Of a stretch of DNA of 49,003 nucleotides, positions 34,628 to 41,140 are shown in pieces. A model generated the notes under the pieces. That model made no database searches and was not told the origin of the DNA. It was given only the letters and a program-made list of their open reading frames with translations. The first letter of the stretch is position 1, and every line of letters begins with the position of its first letter. This stretch comes from an uncultured Spirochaetaceae bacterium (GTDB lineage Bacteria; Spirochaetota; Spirochaetia; Treponematales; Treponemataceae). The position numbers were made by a program, and so were the translations under genes. Where the stretch lies: the NCBI GenBank assembly GCA_902797055.1, contig CADBRT010000050.1, positions 1 through 49,003 of the forward strand, read 5' to 3'.

Positions 34628-34679
34628 ACCTAAAACTACCATACCATACCATCGGTGAATTTTCAAGAAAAATAGAGGG

Positions 34680-34710
34680 TTGACACCTCGATTATAGTAC
34701 CATAGATAAT
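34680..34710 (+). promoter_or_regulatory. candidate promoter of the his-def-fmt operon
   Basis: Perfect TTGACA (34680-34685), a long 19-base spacer, GATAAT (34705-34710). Start would be near 34717, giving a leader of about 60 bases without a histidine-codon leader peptide. Confidence 0.4.
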
Positions 34711-34779
34711 TAGGTTCCCATGCAGAGGATATAGTTACGGGATTGTACTTTGCTCCCATACATGATAAACTTAATAAAT

Positions 34780-36078
34780 ATGGTAATCTCTTCAATTGAT
34801 TTAAAGGACGGACACGTTGTCCAGTTAAAAAACGGGAAAGACCTTGTCTTGCAGCGTAATGACGCAGATGCTCTCATAGAGCAGTTTAACAGATACGGAG
34901 AGGTTGCAATAATCGACCTTGATGCCGCAATGGGGCATACCGACGAAAAAGGCGGCACAAAAAACACCGAACTGCTGAAATCCTTGCTCAGGAAAGGAAA
35001 CGTACGTGTCGGCGGCGGCATACGGGATGTAAAAAAAGCAAAGAAACTCATATCACTTGGTGCGGAAAAAGTAATCATCGGGTCAGCTGCATGGAATACT
35101 AACCGCAAAGACGGCGACCCCATCCTCAACACTCCATTCCTTGAAGAACTGGAAAAAGCCATAGGTCGGCAGAGAATAATCATATCAGTCGATTCCATAA
35201 ACGGCATGATTGCAGTAAAAGGCTGGACAGAAACTGCAAACATTTCGCTCATTGAAGGAGCAAAAGCAGCGGAAGCGTATGCGAGCGAACTTCTTTTTAC
35301 CTGCGTTGAAAAAGAAGGCTGCATGAACGGTACAGACCTTGCAATGGTACGGGAACTGCGAAATTCAGTGCATTGCCGTGTCGTTGCAGCAGGGGGCGTT
35401 TCCACAACCGAGGAAATCAACCAGCTTGAAAATATGGGCTGTGACGTACAGTTAGGGATGGCTCTATACACTGGGGCGGTCAAACTGCCAGAATGCTTCA
35501 TATCCTGCCTCAACTGGGACAAGACGAAGGGGCTCGTACCGGTAATCGCCCAAAGTCCTGAACACGAAGTACTTATGATGGGCTTTGTGAATCAAGACGC
35601 GCTGCGCATGACATTCGACACAGGCAAACTGACATTCTACAGCAGAACAAAAAACAGACTTTGGACAAAGGGGGAGACCAGTGGTCACTATCTGCAGCTT
35701 GTTTCTGTCCGCGCGGACTGCGATCGGGACACCATTCTTGCGACAGTCATTCCGAGCGGAGGTGTCTGCCACACAGGAAGCTGGACGTGTTTCTCCAGCG
35801 ACCCGGACGCAAGAAGCAGCATGGAGCGTCTCTACGCGACTATATCCGACAGATTTGCAAATCCGAAGCCAGGCAGCTACACAGCAACCCTCAATGACAA
35901 GCGCGTACGCGAAAAGGTCATGGAGGAAGCGGAAGAACTGACAGAGGCAGAAGGAAAAGACGAAGTTATCTGGGAAGCCGCCGACGTACTGTACTTCATC
36001 AGCGTTCTCATGTACAAGGAAGGAGTCACATGGAAAGATGTGTACGACGAACTTGACAGACGCCACAAGGAAAAATAA
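34780..36078 (+). CDS. HisA-HisI-HisE fusion, three consecutive histidine biosynthesis steps
   Basis: A 432-aa polypeptide joining three enzymes. Residues 1-240 are HisA (ProFAR isomerase, a TIM barrel) with catalytic Asp in SSIDLKDGHVVQL and in VDSINGMIAVKGW, and the phosphate sites VGGGIRD and AGGVST. Residues about 245-345 are HisI (phosphoribosyl-AMP cyclohydrolase), with TFYSRTKNRLWTKGETSGH and zinc ligands in DCDRD and CHTGSWTC. Residues about 370-432 are HisE (phosphoribosyl-ATP pyrophosphatase), with EEAEELTEA and WEAADVLYF. All three active sites look intact. ATG 34780 gives the usual HisA start; ATG 34762 in frame is also possible, and neither has a ribosome site. hisD follows 47 bases later. 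Confidence 0.93.
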   Translation: MVISSIDLKDGHVVQLKNGKDLVLQRNDADALIEQFNRYGEVAIIDLDAAMGHTDEKGGTKNTELLKSLLRKGNVRVGGGIRDVKKAKKLISLGAEKVIIGSAAWNTNRKDGDPILNTPFLEELEKAIGRQRIIISVDSINGMIAVKGWTETANISLIEGAKAAEAYASELLFTCVEKEGCMNGTDLAMVRELRNSVHCRVVAAGGVSTTEEINQLENMGCDVQLGMALYTGAVKLPECFISCLNWDKTKGLVPVIAQSPEHEVLMMGFVNQDALRMTFDTGKLTFYSRTKNRLWTKGETSGHYLQLVSVRADCDRDTILATVIPSGGVCHTGSWTCFSSDPDARSSMERLYATISDRFANPKPGSYTATLNDKRVREKVMEEAEELTEAEGKDEVIWEAADVLYFISVLMYKEGVTWKDVYDELDRRHKEK

Positions 36079-36125
36079 GCCTTCCTATAGAAGTAAACAG
36101 GGCTTTTCGCTATACTCTATCTACC

Positions 36126-37514
36126 ATGATAAAGATTCTTAAGGCCACTGATATAGAAAAAGACGAATCATTTTTTAAAGGACGTGATTTCGGGCAGTCC
36201 ATAGAGACGGTCCGGGACGTCCTTAAAAACGTAGAAGCCAGAAAAGATGAGGCTTTACGTGAATATGCTGCAAAATTTGATGTAGCTGCTCCCGCTTCTT
36301 TTGAAATTCCGCAGGAAACCCTTAAAGCCGCGGCCGACAAAATGAAGCGGCAGAATCCTTCCCTATACGATTCACTGAGTTATTCCCATGACCTCGCTTT
36401 ACGCTTTGCAAAAAGACAGAGGGAATCCTTCGACGATTTTGAAACAGAACTGGAGCCTGGATTGTATACCGGACAGAAAAATATACCGGTTGACAGGGCT
36501 GGTGTTTATGTACCGGCAGGCAGATTCCCGCTTGTTTCCTCGGTTGTGATGACGATAACCCCGGCTGCGGCAGCAGGGGTAAAAGAGATTTTCCTGTGCA
36601 CACCGCCGAGAGTCCACCCTGATGACGCTCAAAAGGCAAAGGACTCAGGAACAGGAACAAGCGGAAAACCGTTTATAGGCGGCAAGCCGTATGCAGATGA
36701 AAACATCTTGGCGGCAGCATATATTTGCGGCGCTACAAAAGTGTTTGCGGCGGGCGGAGCTCAGGCCATCGCGGCGTTGGCATTTGGAACGGAAAGCATC
36801 CCCCGCGTTGACGTGATTGTAGGCCCCGGAAACAAATTCGTTGCAGAAGCAAAGAAATTGGTATACGGAACTGTCGGCATTGACATGGTGGCAGGGCCGA
36901 CGGAAGTCTTTATCATAGCGGATTCCAGCGCAAATCCGGAATGGGTGGCGGCAGACCTGCTGGCACAGGCAGAGCATGATGTCGTAGCTCAGCCGGTGAT
37001 GGCGACTCCAGATGAGAAACTGGCGGAAGCGGTAGCTGCAGAGCTTGACCGGCAGCTGGAACTGCTCCCCACAAAGGAAACGGCATCGAAGAGCATTGAA
37101 AACTTCGGACGCATAATCATAACAGACAGTCTGGAACAGGCGGCTGATTTTGCAAACAGAAAGGCGCCTGAACACCTAGAGCTGGCAGTAGCAGAAGGCC
37201 CCGTCTGCGATGCGCTGATTGCAAAGGTTCACAACTATGGCTCTTTGTTTATCGGACATAATTCGGCGGAGGTCTTCGGGGATTATGCAGCAGGGTTGAA
37301 CCACACGCTTCCAACATCAGGCAGTGCCCGCTTCACGGGAGGACTATCGGTAAGAGTTTTCCTCAAGACAGTTACCACCTTGCGGGCTGTTGCGGGAAGC
37401 AAAGGAGCAATCGCATCTGCAGAAGCAGCAGGACACTTGGGAGATGCGGAAGGACTTGCCGCACACGCAAAGTCTGCCCGCTACCGGTTGACGGCATTTA
37501 CATCCGGCAAATAA
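36126..37514 (+). CDS. hisD: histidinol dehydrogenase
   Basis: Oxidises histidinol to histidine in the last two steps of the pathway, using NAD and zinc. The 462-aa protein has VDRAGVYVPAGRFPLVSS, GGAQAIAALAFGTE and VDVIVGPGNKFVAEAK, the zinc/catalytic residues in LLAQAEHD (about 277-284), the catalytic pair in APEHLE (about 346) and the C-terminal EGLAAHAKSA. An insertion of about 20 residues (near 160-190, with SGTGTSGKPFIGGK) lengthens it beyond the usual 430 aa. There is no Shine-Dalgarno site; a TATACT box at 36111-36116 ends 9 bases before the ATG, so an extra leaderless transcript is possible. It follows the HisA-I-E gene. Confidence 0.96.
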   Translation: MIKILKATDIEKDESFFKGRDFGQSIETVRDVLKNVEARKDEALREYAAKFDVAAPASFEIPQETLKAAADKMKRQNPSLYDSLSYSHDLALRFAKRQRESFDDFETELEPGLYTGQKNIPVDRAGVYVPAGRFPLVSSVVMTITPAAAAGVKEIFLCTPPRVHPDDAQKAKDSGTGTSGKPFIGGKPYADENILAAAYICGATKVFAAGGAQAIAALAFGTESIPRVDVIVGPGNKFVAEAKKLVYGTVGIDMVAGPTEVFIIADSSANPEWVAADLLAQAEHDVVAQPVMATPDEKLAEAVAAELDRQLELLPTKETASKSIENFGRIIITDSLEQAADFANRKAPEHLELAVAEGPVCDALIAKVHNYGSLFIGHNSAEVFGDYAAGLNHTLPTSGSARFTGGLSVRVFLKTVTTLRAVAGSKGAIASAEAAGHLGDAEGLAAHAKSARYRLTAFTSGK

Positions 37515-37536
37515 TGCTTTTTCAGGAGTTGCATAC

Positions 37537-38097
37537 ATGAAAATATACAAACTGGGAGAGGAAGTTCTCCGCGAAAAATGCGAAGCTGTAAAACCAGAAG
37601 AAATCAATGACTCGTTCAGAGAAACGCTGAATGAGATGTTCGAAACCATGGTCAGCGCAAACGGTGTCGGGCTTGCAGCCCCCCAGGTGGGAATAGCAAA
37701 GCGTTTCTTCGTCGTCATTGCAGATGATGATGTCAGACGGGTATTCATCAATCCAGAAATAATCAAAACAAGCGCGGAGATGACCGACTACGAGGAGGGA
37801 TGTCTTTCCATACCCGGAGTGTATGAAGTTATTCAGCGCCCTGTAAAGGTCAGCATTACAGCACTCAATGAACGCGGCAAACGGTTCACCATAAACGATG
37901 CGGAAGGCTTGCTGGCACGTATAATACAGCACGAGTACGACCATCTGGACGGAATACTGTATCTGGACAGGGGAGACAAGGCATTTGAGGAAGAAACGGT
38001 GGCTGAGTTCAAAAAGAAAGCGGAACGTGCCGCTGCAAAAGCTGCAAAAAAAGCGGCGAAACTTGCTTCAAAGGCAGCCAGAAAAGGTAATTGCTGA
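37537..38097 (+). CDS. def: peptide deformylase
   Basis: Removes the formyl group from new proteins. The 186-aa metalloenzyme has all three motifs: GVGLAAPQVG (about 41-50), EGCLSIPG (about 86) and the metal-binding QHEYDHLDG (about 130). A Lys/Ala-rich tail of about 28 residues (KKAERAAAKAAKKAAKLA and on) follows the catalytic domain; similar basic tails are rare, and it may bind the ribosome. ATG 37537 follows CAGGAG. Its TGA overlaps the fmt ATG by one base (TGATG), the classic def-fmt pairing of formyl removal and formyl addition. Confidence 0.97.
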   Translation: MKIYKLGEEVLREKCEAVKPEEINDSFRETLNEMFETMVSANGVGLAAPQVGIAKRFFVVIADDDVRRVFINPEIIKTSAEMTDYEEGCLSIPGVYEVIQRPVKVSITALNERGKRFTINDAEGLLARIIQHEYDHLDGILYLDRGDKAFEEETVAEFKKKAERAAAKAAKKAAKLASKAARKGNC

Positions 38098-39116
38098 TGC
38101 TCAGAGTACTATACGGAGGGAGCCCAGCAGCTGCCGCTAAAACGCTAGAACTCATCCTCAAAGACAGCGCGATGTCCATGAATTCCAGTCTCGAAAGCGA
38201 AAAGTATAAGATAGTCGGAGTTTTGACCAATCCTCCGACAGCGAAAGGCCGGCACAAAGACTTGATTCCCACAGATGTCGCCCAATACGCTCAGATTTGG
38301 AACGAGGCGAGAGGTGACGACATCAAGATTTTTGCGCTCGAACATATAAAAGAGGAAGCAAGAAACGCCATAGCAACCGTGAAGCCAGACATTTTTGTCT
38401 GTTTCGCGTACGGACATATACTCGGCCCAAAATTCTTTTCACTGTTCAAATACGGCGGTGTAAACCTTCATCCTTCTCTGTTGCCTAAATATAGAGGGGC
38501 GACCCCTGTAAACGCAGCAATTCTCAACCAAGACACCGAAACAGGATACGCACTGCAGAAAATGTCGCTAGGCATTGATGAAGGAGATATTCTGTTTATG
38601 GAACGAGTGGGTCTGACAGGCACAGAGACCTCGGAACTGTTATTGAATAAATTCGCCCTGTACGGCGGCATTGCAATCACGAACCTGCTCAGACAGACGG
38701 CAAAAACAGGAAGCCTTCCTGACGCGTTCCCCCAAAGCGGTTCCGCAAGTTATTGCACAACCATAAAAAAAGAAGACGGACGGATAAACTGGCAGGACAG
38801 TGCAGACAAGATTGACGCACAGATCCGTGCCTACACACCATGGCCCGGTTGCTACACGACTGCGAACGGACAGCAGCTGCGCATCTTAAAAGGAGCAGCC
38901 GCATCAAAAATCGCGGATCAGGACACAGCAATCCCCAAAAACACCAGTGCGGTTGCGGGGACGGTTCTCGCCTACATAAAACAGAGAGGCATTCTTGTGC
39001 AGACAGGGGACGGAGTCCTGATTGTAACGGAACTGCAGTGGCAGGCAAAAAAAGCGATGGATTATAAATCATTCATGAACGGCGCACGGAACTTCATAGG
39101 TTCCATTCTGGAGTAG
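38097..39116 (+). CDS. fmt: methionyl-tRNA formyltransferase
   Basis: Formylates initiator Met-tRNA with 10-formyl-tetrahydrofolate. The 339-aa protein opens with LRVLYGGSPAAAA and has the transferase core NLHPSLLPKYRGATPVNAAI (Asn and His at about 122 and 124), the Asp of SLGIDEGDIL, and a C-terminal OB domain with YTPWPGCYTT. I start it at ATG 38097, overlapping the def stop by one base, with AAGGT upstream; the in-frame TTG 38091 is less likely. Inserted residues near 28-38 (AMSMNSSLESE) are extra compared with most Fmt proteins. Confidence 0.97.
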   Translation: MLRVLYGGSPAAAAKTLELILKDSAMSMNSSLESEKYKIVGVLTNPPTAKGRHKDLIPTDVAQYAQIWNEARGDDIKIFALEHIKEEARNAIATVKPDIFVCFAYGHILGPKFFSLFKYGGVNLHPSLLPKYRGATPVNAAILNQDTETGYALQKMSLGIDEGDILFMERVGLTGTETSELLLNKFALYGGIAITNLLRQTAKTGSLPDAFPQSGSASYCTTIKKEDGRINWQDSADKIDAQIRAYTPWPGCYTTANGQQLRILKGAAASKIADQDTAIPKNTSAVAGTVLAYIKQRGILVQTGDGVLIVTELQWQAKKAMDYKSFMNGARNFIGSILE

Positions 39117-39129
39117 CGGAGTTTTAACG

Positions 39130-40188
39130 ATGGAAGAAAAAGAAACGCTCACCCCTAACAGGGTGGATACAGACACAAAACCTAGAAAACAAAGACAATC
39201 CTTTCTGCGTACACAGTTTGATGGAATGGCACAAGGGGGAGCCCCGCTCCTGTTCACCATGCTGCTGACATTTCTAGTCACTATTCTGGCATGTGTGGCG
39301 GTATTCTTTGCAAACCTCAGGGGAGAAGAACAGGTCATGGTTCCGAATGTCAAAGGAAAGAGCCTGACAAACGCATTGCTGGAAATGCAGGAAAAAGAGT
39401 TGTACCCGAAGATTCAGCTGCGCTATTCCGACAACATGGCTGATGCCGGTACCATTTTGGAACAGGAACCGGAGGCAGGGGCGATCGTCAAAGCCTACCG
39501 GCGCGTATCCCTTACCGTCAGCAGAGGCGTTGCTATGGATTACATCGATGACTACCGGGGAAAGAACATAGAGCAGATTCTTCCTACTCTGCAGGCAATT
39601 TTCGGAGGAGAAAACACCCCTGTCCAACTCGCGACTCCAGTCTACAAAAAAGATGACAGCCTTGAGGGCACAATTCTTGCACAGTATCCGGAAGAAGGCA
39701 CCTATATCACCGAAAAAGTCAAACTCCAGCTCATTGTGAGCGGAGGAAACAAAGACCGGACGACACAGGTTCCGACACTGACAGGAATGACCATAAAGCA
39801 GGTGCTCAAACAACTGAGTACTTCTGAAGTCGTATTCGATTTCACTTCTCACGAAGCGTACGAGTCAGAGAATGCAGGAACAGTGACTGGGCAGGACAAT
39901 GAAGGTCAAGAGATTACAGCATGGAGCAGAGTCAGAGCAGATTTCGCTTTGAAACCCAAAACGGAAGATGATAAGACGATAACTGGTATCCTGAACACTG
40001 AAATAAGTGAATATCCGTATCCTGTTCAAATTCGACTGGAAGCGAACGACAGCGAAGGAAAGAACTCGACGGTAGTTACCTGCAACCATCCGGGAGGAGA
40101 AATAAGCCTCCCGTATGAAGTAACAGCAGGTACGACACTCATTCTGTACGTACTGGACGAAGAAGTCTACCGACAGCAGATAGATTAA
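39130..40188 (+). CDS. membrane-anchored PASTA-domain protein without kinase
   Basis: A 352-aa bitopic protein: a basic cytoplasmic start (about 1-38), one membrane span (about 40-61) and an external part of PASTA repeats. Repeat 1 is about 68-133 (MVPNVKGKSLTNALLEM to RVSLTVSRG), repeat 2 about 138-205, and repeat 3 about 213-275 (VPTLTGMTIKQVLKQL). A further domain (about 285-352) looks like a diverged fourth unit. PASTA repeats usually bind muropeptides, as in PknB-type kinases and PBP2x. No kinase domain is attached. It follows fmt by 13 bases. Spirochaetes commonly have such kinase-free proteins; a cell-wall-sensing role is inferred only. Confidence 0.85.
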   Translation: MEEKETLTPNRVDTDTKPRKQRQSFLRTQFDGMAQGGAPLLFTMLLTFLVTILACVAVFFANLRGEEQVMVPNVKGKSLTNALLEMQEKELYPKIQLRYSDNMADAGTILEQEPEAGAIVKAYRRVSLTVSRGVAMDYIDDYRGKNIEQILPTLQAIFGGENTPVQLATPVYKKDDSLEGTILAQYPEEGTYITEKVKLQLIVSGGNKDRTTQVPTLTGMTIKQVLKQLSTSEVVFDFTSHEAYESENAGTVTGQDNEGQEITAWSRVRADFALKPKTEDDKTITGILNTEISEYPYPVQIRLEANDSEGKNSTVVTCNHPGGEISLPYEVTAGTTLILYVLDEEVYRQQID

Positions 40189-40195
40189 GCAATCC

Positions 40196-40846
40196 TTATT
40201 CGGCGGTGAAGAAAGAAGTTTCTTCATCGCTCAAGCGATCTTTATATGACTGATTTCTGAAAAGATACGACGTTGAATCACCTCCCACTTCGGAGATGTT
40301 CAAAGAATCAAGATAAATATCATTGTCAGAGACGGATTTACCACCCAATGTTATGTTGGAAACAACCTTCTTCATGGAAGTCTCCTTTGGAGACAGCACT
40401 ATTTTCCAAAATGAAGACGCCTGAAGGAATTGTACGTCAAATTTACCTTGCAGAGACCTCATGTCTCCAGAAAACAAAGATGCAAGGCTTTCTGCAACAC
40501 CGCTGAAAAGAGTTTTGTCGTTTCCACTCAGAACAGTCCGCACACCGTCAGGCGCAATTTCCATCACTTTTGAACGGGACGCAACCATAACCGATATAGA
40601 GGGTTTTTCTGTCGTCCACACAATCCCGTTACCGGATATGACAAACGTCCCGGTTGACTTTGTCTGAACATGAGAAGATTTTGATTTCTGTATTTTTGAA
40701 AAATCACCGACAGTTACAGAATGTCCTTGCAGCCCGGTGCAGACAGCGTCAAATGTTATAAAATTCTGTTGTGCATTTGCCCATGGAAGCACTAAAAAAG
40801 CAAAAAAGAAACATGAACAAAAAATCTTTCTCATCTTTGCAATCAT
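40196..40846 (-). CDS. LolA-like outer-membrane lipoprotein carrier protein
   Basis: A 216-aa exported protein. ATG 40846 has AAGGGG 6 bases upstream; earlier in-frame starts lack this. The signal peptide ends near LPWANA. The mature part follows the LolA/LolB half-barrel pattern: a strand with KSTGTFVISGNGIVW, then KPSISVMVASRSKVMEI, FDVQFLQASSFWKIVLSP, and VVSNITLGG. LolA carries lipoproteins across the periplasm. It converges on the PASTA gene with only 7 bases between the stop codons, and lies just downstream of a glycosylase gene remnant on the same strand. Sequence match is moderate, so a LolA-type carrier is likely but the specific role is not certain. Confidence 0.72.
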   Translation of the reverse strand: MIAKMRKIFCSCFFFAFLVLPWANAQQNFITFDAVCTGLQGHSVTVGDFSKIQKSKSSHVQTKSTGTFVISGNGIVWTTEKPSISVMVASRSKVMEIAPDGVRTVLSGNDKTLFSGVAESLASLFSGDMRSLQGKFDVQFLQASSFWKIVLSPKETSMKKVVSNITLGGKSVSDNDIYLDSLNISEVGGDSTSYLFRNQSYKDRLSDEETSFFTAE

Positions 40847-40874
40847 ACAGTTCCCCTTCATTGAATAAAAAAAA

Positions 40875-41036
40875 CTAGTACGTTTTGGTTACAATTTCGA
40901 ATACAGACTGCCAGGAAGCAAGCACATCCCAAACAGCAATGTGCTGCTGCAGTAAAAATGATTTTACGGACGGAAAACTGCTTAAAATTAAAACTTTTGA
41001 AGAGACAGAAAATGTGGGAGGACTGGAATGAATCAC
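40875..41036 (-). pseudogene. remnant of a DNA-deoxyinosine/mismatch glycosylase gene
   Basis: The 53-codon frame from GTG 41036 reads, in two blocks, VIHSSPPTFSVSSKVLILSS + FPSVKS and then FLLQQHIAVWDVLASW. Both blocks are hallmarks of the hypoxanthine (deoxyinosine) DNA glycosylase group of the uracil-DNA glycosylase superfamily: the start pattern (H)PPxFxxxxxVLILGSFPSVKS and the later HxIALWDVLASC. The roughly 40 residues normally between them (including the YYGHPQNRFW motif) are missing, and the remainder after ASW is gone or scrambled. The gene has lost its active site and most of its length. It lies between lolA and the 740-aa protein gene, partly in the latter's upstream region. Confidence 0.65.
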
Positions 41037-41084
41037 TGCCGGGGGAGCATACCAGTTTTCACCGAGCCCTGCAATTACAAGGGC

Positions 41085-41113
41085 TTGCGTTTTACTCAGA
41101 AGACTTATATCAT
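41085..41113 (+). promoter_or_regulatory. candidate promoter of the 740-aa protein gene
   Basis: TTGCGT (41085-41090), 17-base spacer, TATCAT (41108-41113). A small hairpin with arms AGCCCT/AGGGCT lies just upstream (about 41065-41085). Confidence 0.4.
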
Positions 41114-41140
41114 TATAGCATACATTTTTGGAGGTTTCTC

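Noticed and set aside
34717-34779. Histidine leader peptide and attenuator before the his genes
   Set aside because: Short frames in the leader have no run of His codons and no terminator-antiterminator pair is visible.
40958-41140. Upstream extension of the 740-aa protein by 61 codons
   Set aside because: It would bury the signal peptide and the strong GGAGG site before TTG 41141, and it lies antisense to the glycosylase remnant.
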